In this document: one piece after another, positions 53,174-64,000 of the stretch
Layout: each line of letters begins with the position of its first letter
How positions within the stretch are numbered: the stretch's first letter is position 1
Assembly (NCBI RefSeq): GCF_014898815.1
Contig: NW_026515473.1
Span: forward strand, 124,001 to 188,000
From: Panonychus citri
Taxonomy: Eukaryota; Arthropoda; Arachnida; Trombidiformes; Tetranychidae
Reading direction: 5' to 3'
DNA: 64,000 nucleotides
Notes under the pieces: model-generated
Database searches by the model: none
What the model saw: only the letters and a program-made list of their open reading frames with translations
What the model was told of the DNA's origin: nothing
Program-made: the position numbers and the translations under genes

Positions 53174-56100
53174 TTAAACTGATTTATCACTTGAATTATA
53201 ATTGTCCATCACGAAACCAGCATTAACTTGGTAGGCTGAACTTTTCGGATGTTTCAATGAGCTTTTATATTTCAACCATTCCTCGAAGTGAACTGGATCC
53301 CTGGGTCCCCATGTTTTAGTTGGACTGAATGCTTTTCTTATTTTCTAAATATTAATACAATAAAATCATGAAGATGATCAATGAAGATAAATTAGAAATT
53401 TTAATTGTTGTTGTAATAAAAGCTAAAGTGGTCTAGTTAATTGAGAGAATGATTCTTACTTGTTTGAAATCCCCTGATTGTTGGTAAATTGTGATCATCA
53501 TCCAAAGTGGAATTTGCAATAGAGCGAGAAAAGCCAAGGCCCATCCTAGCATTTCGCCCCAAACAGGAATTCCGTTTCTCAGTGGATCAGAATGATGATG
53601 AGTAATGGCGGCTTTGTAATTTCCGTAAATGAAGATGGACTAGAATTGGAAAAACGAACAGAAAAACAAACATTAACAAAGTTACAATTTAGATTATTAT
53701 TGGGAGACTTAATCAAAAGACCAAATTTGAACTAATTCCATGTTTAGACAATGGAACTTAACAAGAACTAAATTGATCGAAAGTAATTGTCTTAATTACC
53801 CCGAGTAAAAATGGAGTTAATATTGTCCACGTTATTCGCCAGAACCAACTAACTGGCCTGCCGAGCATGAATTTGATATCATTCGCGAATCTAGAATAAC
53901 CATAGATCCATGTTATTCCGATCGCTTGAAGGATCCCATAAAGAAAAGCGGTTATTCCAACTCCAAATTCTTCCAAGAGTTTCATGATATACATTCCACC
54001 CTGTAAATGGTAAATGAATACATAGAAAATCATCATTAACAATACAGTCAATAGATAGAAAGTTAGTCTACATACATTAGTAGCCAAAGGAAGTCCTAAG
54101 ATGAAGTAAACAAAACAAACAGTGAACGCAGTCCACGTTTTGTGTTTCATTAAGAAAGGCGATGAATCTTTAAGACATGTTATCGCTGTCTCAACTTGGG
54201 CTACACTCGATCCAATACCAAGGGTAAAAAGCATAACAAAAAATGAAACCGACCAAAGATTAGGCCAGAATGTGAACTGTCCCAATGCTTGAGGATACGC
54301 GATAAATGCCAATCCAGTTCCTAAGAAACGAGAATAAAACAGAAATTCAAAGTTTAATATAAAATGTAGAAGATAATCCAATGAAAGAGGATGAAGAAGT
54401 CATCGATTCATGATAATGGATGAATAATCAGTAGAATCATGATAATATTTACCATCAGATTTTGCAACTTCACTGACAGGAACACCTTGACTTTTAGCCA
54501 TCGATCCAAGGACAGCGAAGATGACACAACCAGCTAGAATGCTGGTTGCAGTATCCAAGACACTGATGATTATCACATCTCTTCAGAAAGAATAGCAAAA
54601 AAGAAGCAAAAAAAAAGAATCAATCATTTGAACATTGCAAGAAAATCATCTCCATGATCAAGAAATAATCTCAAGGAGTCAAAGGTTAAAAAAGTAATAA
54701 AGATCTTTCAAGTTAGGGTGAGTTCTCCTTGTAATATGAGCTTTCATACCAAAGGAAAAGCAACAAGAAAAGTCCTTGAAGTGGAAGAGAAAATAAGTTA
54801 AGCCCAGATTCTTACGTGTAAACATTTTTACGAAAATCATTGTAACTTGAATACATTAGCAAAGAACCGGCACAAACACCGAGCGAGAAAAAGGATTGAA
54901 GAACAGCGTTGTACCAAACCATCGGGTCCCAGAGACGATGCCATTGGGGCTTAAAGAAGTAAATTACTCCATCAACTGCTCCATCAACCATTAAGGAGGC
55001 AATTAAAATTGCTATGAGAACCACGTACGGGAAAATGGCCGTGAAATAGGCAACCTGATGATAAATGATATCGATTCTTGTTTTAAAACACAATAGGATT
55101 GTAACTTTTATTGAAAACACTTTTAGTGATCTAATTCATCTAATTGTTGCGATTAAACAATCAATCGCTCATGGAGATAATTAATTGATTACCTTTCCCA
55201 GAGATTGGATTCCTTTGATTAAACTTAGAAACACCAAAGTCCATGAGAGTAACAGGCAACCTGCGATTCTCCAATTAAACCATGTTATCTCTCCCAGTCC
55301 ACTTGATAAATGTAATACCTCTTTACTGTTGAATTAATTAGAAAAAAATACAACAATTAATATATGAGATGATTGGAATCAATAAAGAATCAAAGTAAAA
55401 GTAACAATTAAAAACTTTTGAACAAAAAGTTAAGTAAAAACTGTTAAAGTCTAAAATTGTTCTCGTTAGATGGCACCACTAGTGGAAGTTAAAGTTTAAC
55501 AATTAACAAGAAGAAGATGAAATTAATTAATTAACAAATTGAAGAAAATAGTAAATTAACAATTAAAGTTGAAAAATTGATTGTAAGATTTTTCTTGGTT
55601 AGTATTCAAATTGATTCTTTTCAATGTAAATATTATGTGTAAACTTAACTGGAAATATTTTTCTGGAAGATGAACCAACGAGCTTTTGATTGATTGTAAT
55701 TAGTATAATTATTATTACACAATGATGATGACCAGTGGACATTTGGGTCACATATTGTCCAAGGTAAAGGTGATGAAAATGAGGCAAAAAAATAATATAA
55801 AGTTAAGGCCATCAAGTAATTGTAAAAAATTGTCACATAAGAGCAACTTGTCATTTGAGCAAATCCAATTCCTGTAACAATTAACAATAAGAAATGGATA
55901 TAAACCAGACAGATTTTAATTAAATAATAATAACTGTATAAATAAATCATCAATGATCAATATTTGATTGATTACATTTAGATTTTAATTGAGTAAATGT
56001 TTGTCAAGAGTAAAGGAAACTTTTACCAATAACTGATTTGTTGATTGATCAAAAAAAAGTTACTCTTATTACAATCAAGCACATCGTTGATTCAATTCAA

Positions 56101-59100
56101 TGTCAACCAATTGTGTTTGATTGTATAAGCTTAATCCATTTAACAGCTTAATTGTAATGATAAAAAAAAGCTTATCCAATTAATCCGGTGAAACAATTAG
56201 CTAATTAACTAACCTTTAAAGGCAGGAACAACTTTCCAAACTTTAATTGGTCCACAACCAGAAAATTGACCCAAAACCAATTCCATATAATACAAAGGTC
56301 TTCCAATTAGAAACATCAAAATAAGATAGGGAATTAAGAAAGCACCTGTTGGAACAATTAACTAATTGATTAGTTGATATCTGATGATTGTGATGATATT
56401 AATTAGTGTGCGATTTGATTAACTAAATGATTTAGTTTGTATTCATTTTACTTCATACTTTTAGCGTTGGTTGGTTGGTTGGATTGTTAAATTGCTCCTT
56501 TCATTTTGACTGATTAAGGTAACTTTTAATCACTGATTATCTAATTAACTCTTTAATCACCAGTTAAACTGACAGAACTTCAACAATCAGCACCAATCAC
56601 GATTAACTTAATTACTATTTGACTTTGTGAACACTTTATTTGTGTTGATTGTTTTTCGTGATAAAGATTAATTTTATGTATCGAAAGTGTAAATTGTTAC
56701 AATTAGTTCAATGATTTAAGAAACAACAAGAAAATAATTAAATGATTTTTTGAATAAATTAACTAATTTGCTGATTAATATATTAATCGTATACGATTGA
56801 TTAAACCTGATAAGCTAGAAATTGAATTCATCATGTAAATTTAAATTAATTTCAACTGTAAGTTTATAATTTTTCCATTAATTAACTATTGATCGATGGG
56901 ATTAACTTGGTGATTAACTGTCATTAAAAAAAAACTTGTAAACAATTAACTTGATTGTTTAATCCAGAAAAAAATTGAATAGTTCGCAAATCTAATTGCT
57001 CATTTAAATTGTAGACAAGGTTAATTGGGAATCAATTGTTGTATACTTTGCTGATGTTGCTGATAAATTAAATTGGAAAACAAAACAAATTTAACCATCA
57101 CCTTGATTTAATCACAATTAAATTGATTGTAGACAAACACTTACCTCCACCATTAGTATAAGCAACATAAGGAAACCTCCAAACGTTTCCTAATCCAACG
57201 GAAAGGGAAATACATGATAACAGAAATTCAAATCCTCGACCCCATTGACCTCGTTCAACTTGATCACAATTAGCTACTGATTGTTCACAATTAACTACTT
57301 TTAATACCTATGGAGAAAGAGATCAGTTTTCATATTAGATTGGAAGAGATTAATCAGTTAATCAGAGGAAATGGAAAGTATTGATTGTTAAGAAATCAGT
57401 AAATTGTTACATTATTTTGTCACAATCGTCTAGAGGTTATCATTGAACTCAATTGTTACCATCAAAGTTAATCACTAAATTGTCATGATAATTATATCAA
57501 TGAATGTTAGGCCTCATAATCATGTGAATCTTTAATTATGGAGGCGATAACCTCGTAAATTGTTTGGTTAAATAATCATACGATTTGTGAATTAAATTGA
57601 ATTGTTGACAAAATTTTAAGGGAAATTGTTTCAATTATAAACAATCAATTTAAATCACGATCAAAGTGATTGTTGGGTATGAGAAAGACGAACAATAATT
57701 AACTAGTAATTAATTAATTGCTCTTTCCAAATAAAGTATGATTGATTTTCTGGTTATATTGTTGTAAATAGATTAGGATAGCGATTAAGTCAAATCGCTT
57801 CTCGATAATATAAATGATTCGAAATTGATTAATTCAAAATAGTAAATTAATCTCAGGGATTATCTAAAGGATTATATTAATAATAGAAACAATTTGGATT
57901 AATCTTAAATGAGAATAAGTTTTTAGGATAAAGTTTAAACTCCAGCAAGTGGAAATCAACCAAATACTTTGTAAAGGAGATTCTCAATTTCACTTCCCGA
58001 CAATATAATTTAATTATCGATTATTGGACTGATTAATTCAAGGTTATCATGATTATCGCTACTGAATATGATGAAGATGATACAATTTGATTTAATTTAG
58101 AGGAAGGAAAATATTTTCTGTTCAAATGTCGTAATCAAATCAATGGATCAACTATTAAATTCATTTGTAATCAATTTCTAACCTAAATACTTTAACTTTG
58201 CTAACAATTTAGTTAGACGGTGATGAAGATTAACTTGATTATCAAGTTAATCGCTTAATATGATGAAGGTTGTCTTCATAATCTGTATAACAATTAAAAT
58301 CACCTTGATATTATTAATCAGATTAATCTCAGTGATTTGTAAATTTACTTATTTACCTGAGTAAAAGTTTTAATTGTTACTATTAACTTTAAAAATAATT
58401 TGATTACATTCATTAACTTTTACTGTGGTTAATTCATGAGTTAATTTGCTTAATTGTTTATTAATTGTTCAAAGAAATAAACTTCTTATGATTTGATCAT
58501 TAAACTGGTTTCATTGGGAAATTAAATTATTAGAAAACACAATTAACGTGTCCAACTTTTGTGCAATTGGTTAATTGTTTCACGAGAATCAATTGATTTT
58601 GAAAACATGAAAATTGAACAATTTAGATTTTATCATAATAATTAACTAATTGATAACATTATAATTACAATTACAACAATTAAAGATGAGGAAAAAACAA
58701 CGAGAAAAATATTGACCAATATTTATAAAATGATCTTTAGTTGGAATCAACAATTAAGTTGATTAGTTGATATTCTCCAGTTAATTAACTATCAATACTT
58801 TACCAATTAAATTGTTTTCTAATTATATAACTACTTAGAAAGCATTTACTTTTAATTGTTCAATTAAATGAATAAGATAGTTAGATAATAGAAACGGAAA
58901 TTACAACGGATACAACAATACGATTGTGTTGATTAAGTTGATTAAGTTGATTAACCGTTAATGATAATATCATCTTAATTGTCGTACACACAAACCTTGG
59001 CCTAAAATGATTCAAAACATGAGGTTTCCTTCAGCTAATTATACAATGTAACTACAATTAATATTGATTGTTACCTAAAACAATTAACTAACAATAAGCA

Positions 59101-59377
59101 AACAGTTTGATTGAAATCAACTCATAGATATTGAAAGTTGATTAGACTTTTTTTTGTTGCTGATATTTGATGATAAATTGTTAGATTTCAATGATTTTTA
59201 ACGTGAACAATTTCACTTAAATTGATACAATTATCTGATTGACAATTTATTTGACTAATTATTGTTGAAAATGTTATATTTATCATGTTAATCAAATCAT
59301 CTTACCTGATCATTTTGATTGTTGATACATGTCCCATTTTTAGCAGCTTTGTTTCCGCCGTTGGTTTCAATTGTCAT
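53174..59377 (-). CDS. SLC6 sodium-dependent neurotransmitter/amino-acid transporter, 11 exons
   Basis: Exons: 59306-59377, 57145-57307, 56214-56345, about 55650-55871, 55193-55325, 54816-55054, 54453-54580, 54076-54320, 53800-54000, 53460-53639 and 53174-53344. SLC6 hallmarks are VGLGNVWRFPYVAYTNGG (TM1), GAFLIPYLILMFLIGRPLYY (TM2), PWTIC and NNNYTNYNQS in the second outer loop, WRIAGCLLLSWTL, VAYFTAIFPYVVL, WYNAVLQSFFSLGVCAGSLL, GLAFIAYPQAL and ATNGGMYIMKLLEEFGVG. The last exon encodes the cytosolic tail. All junction phases agree except exon 4 to 5, where the obvious GT donor leaves the frame one base short. These transporters couple Na+/Cl- gradients to uptake of amino acids or monoamines. 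The NSS subgroup cannot be fixed by eye. Introns reach 2 kb (57308-59305). Confidence 0.9.
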
Positions 59378-61844
59378 TGTGAATAATCAAACAAACTAAA
59401 TTAAATTGGGGAAAAGTTTTCTATCCAAATTAATCGGTTATCGTATTGTTGTTGACACTTTGGTTGAAAGAAAAAATATCGAAATTAACAAATCAATTCT
59501 TATAAATCATAACAATCGTTGTTGTTTGTGTCTTGTTTCAACTCGATGAACGATAAAAAAATACTGAAAGTAGAAACTTGTAACGATATTGAAGATAATG
59601 ATGATGATGATGATGATGATGATGATCGTTAACAATTGATGATCGGATGATGATGATTAATAAAGTGAGACTGGCGAAGGGGTTGAAGAAAAGATGAAGA
59701 TTAATGAGAGATTTTTTCTTCTTCAGTAGAAACTTTTTCTCGAAATCGAGAGAGAGAGAGAGAGAGAGAGAGAAATGATAGAAGATGATAAAGATTAAGA
59801 ATGAAAGAGAAATGATGATAAATTTTATTCTACTATTGAAATAACATGATACACATTATGAACGCTACGAATTATTTGGTTGTAATGATAAAAAGCCAAT
59901 TGAAGGAAAATTCAGCCTTCGAAAATGTCGAAAAAAAAGAGAGAAAGAGAAAATGAGAGAGATCGAAGGAGGGAAAATAAAATGGGTGTGATGAGTCTTT
60001 CTTTCCTTTCTTTCCACGTGACAATTAGTTAATTGTTGTTTCTAAAGTTTTCTTTTATAGAGATTCAATGATTCTGATCAGTTAATTTTTCGATTAAAAC
60101 TTTTTCCAATTGTTTTTATTCCCTTTTTTTATGATGATCTTTCAATTATCATTCACATCAATTCATAATTCCGATTTGAGTTAATTGCTGACATTATTTA
60201 CTAAATTCAGTTGGAAATGCTAATATTTACTTGTAGCAATTTATTGTATTAATCAACTAATTAACTAGATATATTCTGAATTTTCTAGAGATCATGATCA
60301 CTTTGAATCCTTGAAATGAACTTTAATTGGTTACGATCTTAGTTAATTGTATCAAGAAATTAAGTTTTTCCAACAATTTGTAAGATCAATATTTTCTTAA
60401 TTGTTTATTAACATTTTATTTCTGATTAATTAACAACTAGTTATGATTGAATTACAGAGAGAGAGAGAGAGAGTGAGAACACAAAACTGATTAAGTTAAT
60501 GATCTTTGGGAAATTAAATGTCTTCAGGTAAAATTTAAATTGCCAAATATCTTGAGGGTAACAAGTTACTAATTGTTTAATTACCCATTGATTAGCCCAT
60601 TTGCTTAATCACGTTCATTTAATGATAAACTTTTCATCAATTTCATAATTAAAATTGACATAAGGGTTATATTAGATTATTGTTAGGGATCAACTAATTG
60701 TTACGAACTTTGTCTTAATTATTATACGAGCAATCGAGCAGAAAAATTAAGACACAAGACAATTAAATTTGGGTCAAATTACGATTCATACTAATTTAAA
60801 AGCCTTCAAAAAATTAACTTTAAATGTTTATCATTGATTGTCCTTGACAAAAGTTAATTGAGTAACAATTAAGAGCAAAAAACAAAATCAAATCATCACA
60901 ATTAATTACACATCGCAATCATTGAATTAGACTATCAAAACCTTGAAGCAATTTAATATACGATTAGAAAGATGAACCTCGAAATGATATTAGTTAATTT
61001 AAATAGAAAGAAAAACTTGATTAGTAAAATCAAATAACCATTGGATGATTAGTTAATCATTGTGATTTAAGCGAAACAGTTGATCATCTTAAAGTGATGC
61101 AAATTGATTCTTTGGGAACAATTAAATTTCCGGTGTTAAATTGTCATTCTTACTACAAATAAGGTTGTATAATTTTCACTTGACTTTGAAACATTGAAAT
61201 AAATCATCATCATCGTAGTGATAATTAAGATGAATGTGAAATTAGGTCAATGGTCTTGATAATATAATGACAATGACCCGACCAATTGATGCAATTTAAT
61301 TCTAATGCTGATAAATTAATAGTAAACAACCAATTAATCAATTCCCACTGTAAATTGAATGATGATAATTTAAATGATGTGGAGTGAAAAAGTTACCCAA
61401 CGATTTGAATTATAAAAAAAACGAATCAAATTATTGGGTCGATCTCATATTAAGACCAATTAACAGTATTTGTTGGTTGGGTTAATTTATGGTTCCGTCG
61501 TTGATTAACATAAATTGTAAACAATAAACAATATCATTGGTTGATTCTTAGATTAAGCAACTTTTAATATTATATAATTAATATTAATATTATATCGTGT
61601 GGATAGTTTGTTTGTTTTATAGATTTTGTGCCACCCCTTTCAATATTATCATAGTTATTTTTTCATCTTTTTTTTGTGTCAAATTTGACATAGAAAAGCA
61701 AGTTACATGTAATAGATTCTTATGGGGCTTCAGAAGCAAAAAGTATGAGAAGAGATGAAAATGAACGAAAAAAAAATTGCTTGTGTTGTGAGAAAAAGAA
61801 TCGAAGAGAGAAAAAAGAAAAGAGAAACGAGAGACCTGAAGTAG

Positions 61845-61910
<66 letters not shown>

Positions 61911-62290
61911 ATTTAGAAAAGAAAAGACAAAGTGAAGTAGAGAAGAAAAAAGAGAGAAAGCAAAAAGAAAGAGAAAAAGAAAGAAAGAAAGAAAGAGAAA
62001 GGGAGAGAGAGAGAGAGAAAATATGAGGTTTGTGAGGTTTTTCTCAATTTAAATAAGGTGAATGATATGGATGGTGATTCGCCTTTAGCTTTACGTTGAA
62101 TAATATTCATCGTATTTAGGCAAATATTAATAGAAAAAAGAGAAAGAGAGAGGGAGAGGGAGAAAAGGAGATACATTGAGATTAATTCATGCAAATGTAC
62201 AGGTGAGAATCATGTCTTGATCTGTTGAGAGACATAAAGACAAAAAAGCAGAGAAAGTTAGAGAGCTGAAGTGAGCTGAAGGTTCCTTAA
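59378..62290. other. Intergenic region with microsatellites
   Basis: Contains GATGAT (59596-59627), GA tracts (59748-59774, 60459-60472 and the long one at 61849), and AT-rich spacer. Open frames over the purine tract (61745-62026) give only Arg/Glu/Lys repeats and are not genes. Confidence 0.6.
61849..61907. repeat. (GA)n microsatellite
   Basis: About 29 uninterrupted AG dinucleotides, followed by degenerate GAAA-rich sequence to about 62022. Confidence 0.95.
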
Positions 62291-64000
62291 TCATGGTGAG
62301 ACTTCAGAAGCAATTATTGGCTTGGGTGTGGTAAAACAGGCCATGTTTAGTCCAGGATGTGCTTGTCGATGGTGAACTTTCAACTGTTTACGATTAGGTA
62401 GCTCGATATTACAATGGAGGCACTTGACATAGAATCGCACTCCTGTTGATATTCCTGATAAATTGCCTTCATCATTTATCGGCACATCATTTGTGAGATC
62501 AATTGTATTGTTTTTCATCAAATTAGCATTCATGTTTGTTAAATTACTTAAATTGTTCAAGTTCATCATCATGTTCATCATTAAACTACTTGCACTGTTA
62601 ATATTAAGATTACTATTACTTAAATGTTGATTGTGTTGTTGTTGTTGTTGTTGTTGTAGTTGTTGTTGAAGATGGTGCTGAAGTTGCTGTTGTTGGTGTT
62701 GTTGCAGTTGTTGTTGTTGTTGCTGCTGCTGTTGATTATGATGGTGATGATGTTGATTGTGCTGATTACTGTTTCTGTTATTATTTTTGTTGTTTGTAGT
62801 TGACAATGCTGAAGATGAAGATGATGAGGACGTATTGTTGGTTAAGGTATTGGTGTGATGTTGATGATGAGAATGAGGAGTCGGATGTTGGCGTTGATTT
62901 TGTTGATGTTGGTGATGAAGTTGATGATTCTGAATATTTTTATGATTCATGACATTTCCATTGTTATTGTTACTTTTCATTGATAAATTCATAACAGAAC
63001 TCATGTTATTATGAGGATTTTGCCGATATTGATTCTGATGCAAGTTTTGCTGCTGATTCTGGTGGTGGTGATTATATGAATTTCTGTTGATATTCATGTT
63101 ACTATTATTATTGTTGGTGTTGTTACTATTACTACTACTAGTACTAGTACTGGTACTGGTATTGTGACTAGTACTGTTACCATGTAAAGAATAGTTATTT
63201 TTACTTAGATTACTATTGCCTGGATTACTTAAACTACTTTTCAAGTTGTTTCTCTGTTGAATCGCTTTAATCGAAAGAGGACTTGGAAGATTGACAACTC
63301 GACCTCCTTCAACTCGAACATGGTTAACATTATTCTAGAATAAAAAAGAGAGTAACAGAAAGAAAGAGAAATTGTTAGCAAGTTAGTTGAAGAAAGTAAG
63401 AATAAGAGAGATAAGAAAGAAGAGGAAGAAGAGAAAGAAGAGGAAGAAAAGAAAAAACTAAGAGAGAAAAGAATATCGATAATAATAATAACATGATAGT
63501 ACCTTGAAAGGAACGAGAAAATTGTTATTCCTTTGAGAACTATGGGAATTTTCGTGATTCAATAATAATCCAAAGCCGTTCGCTTGTGGTGGATATTGCA
63601 ATTGATGTTGATGTTGGTAAAGTCTCGCCGCGTTCATTTGTTGCTGCAATTTTAATCTTTCCATTTTTATCTGTTCTATTTTATATATTCGCCATTTCTT
63701 TTCCAGGAGACGACGTTTTTGCACTGATTCCGCAATAAAACGCTCCAACTTTGCAATCGTAAGGGTCTTTGGAAAGGCTCGACTTAGTTGATATAATGTA
63801 GCATCACGCACATAATGATTTTCACGAACATGCTTCAGGGCAGCAGAGTCAAGGTTAGGTAAACGAGTACTGTGACCCAGTTTCTTGCAAAATGTACACT
63901 CGTATGCATTGTAGGCCAAATGTTGATGGATGTGTTCAGCAAAGGAAACATCATTATGACTGTTACAGGGTGTGCTCGCAGAGGCGACTAGACTTCTCCG
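62291..64000 (-). CDS. C2H2 zinc-finger protein, 5' part beyond the window
   Basis: Two exons are visible: 63503 to the window edge, and 62291-63334, joined in phase with GT-AG ends. The frame is open through position 64000, so the start lies outside. The first exon holds finger-like units (FAEHIHQHLAYNAYECTFCK, then LKHVRENHY) and a coiled basic segment (KRRLLEKKWRIYKIEQIKME). The second exon is extremely rich in Asn, Gln, His and Ser with long polyQ/polyH runs (DNA CAA/CAG repeats at 62630-62762), and ends with a clear C2H2 finger (CLHCNIELPNRKQLKVHHRQ). A nuclear DNA-binding or regulatory role is likely. I do not recognise the orthologue. The low-complexity block is the most length-variable part. 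Confidence 0.8.

Noticed and set aside
61745..62194. Open frames in the purine-rich tract (Arg/Glu-rich, and Leu/Ser/Phe-rich on the other strand)
   Set aside because: Pure microsatellite composition with no coding character.
1..64000. CRISPR arrays, rRNA, tRNA genes
   Set aside because: No regularly spaced direct repeats with unique spacers and no tRNA A/B-box or rRNA-like segments were recognised; tandem repeats present have no spacers.

Overview
This window is AT-rich nuclear DNA from an arthropod, most likely a plant-feeding acariform (trombidiform) mite. The evidence is short GT-AG introns of about 60-150 bp alongside a few multi-kilobase ones, animal gene families (SLC6, SLC41, CARD caspase, achaete-scute bHLH, animal heme peroxidase, NPC2-like ML protein), and a secreted intradiol ring-cleavage dioxygenase, a fungal-type gene known as a horizontal acquisition in spider mites. 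The organism call is an inference; no rRNA, tRNA or mitochondrial sequence is present to test it.

Region 1 (about 0.5-15.1 kb) is an endogenous Polinton/adintovirus-like element (a virus-like mobile element). It carries an almost complete virion set on the minus strand: packaging ATPase, two small late-type proteins, DD35E integrase with chromodomain, a small membrane protein, penton-like minor capsid protein, GYG-motif core-like protein, double-jelly-roll-type major capsid protein, and an adenain-type protease that is frame-broken. A protein-primed-type DNA polymerase B lies at the right. Four accessory genes stand out: a two-BIR IAP-like protein, an orphan 119-aa protein, a TATA-binding-protein homologue and a NADAR-domain protein. 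Three accessory genes are preceded by the same core promoter (an A/T-rich TATA element exactly 30 nt upstream of a TCAT initiator-like motif). With the element-encoded TBP this suggests a self-contained early transcription module, which is the most unusual biology in the window. Complex tandem repeats and an inverted repeat follow the polymerase gene; terminal inverted repeats could not be found.

Region 2 (15.1-20.2 kb) holds simple repeats, an SR-repeat ORF, a DEG/ENaC-like C-terminal fragment and 3 kb of AT-rich spacer.

Region 3 (20.2-64 kb) is host DNA with well-resolved spliced genes: SLC41-type Mg transporter (-), beta-hexosaminidase (+), NPC2/ML lipid-binding protein (-) whose 5.7-kb intron contains a secreted Cys-rich gene on the other strand with two duplicated, interchangeable last exons, animal heme peroxidase (-), C2orf69 homologue (+), CARD-bearing initiator caspase (-), achaete-scute-like bHLH (+) enclosed by a near-perfect inverted repeat, MFS sugar transporter (+), intradiol dioxygenase (-), SLC6 transporter (-), and a C2H2 zinc-finger gene (-) running off the right edge. 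A direct repeat with a canonical RFX X-box flanks the peroxidase gene.

Several otherwise intact genes (viral protease, peroxidase, dioxygenase, possibly SLC6) are each broken by what looks like one single-base indel, so residual assembly indels are a real possibility and should be excluded before calling any of them pseudogenes.
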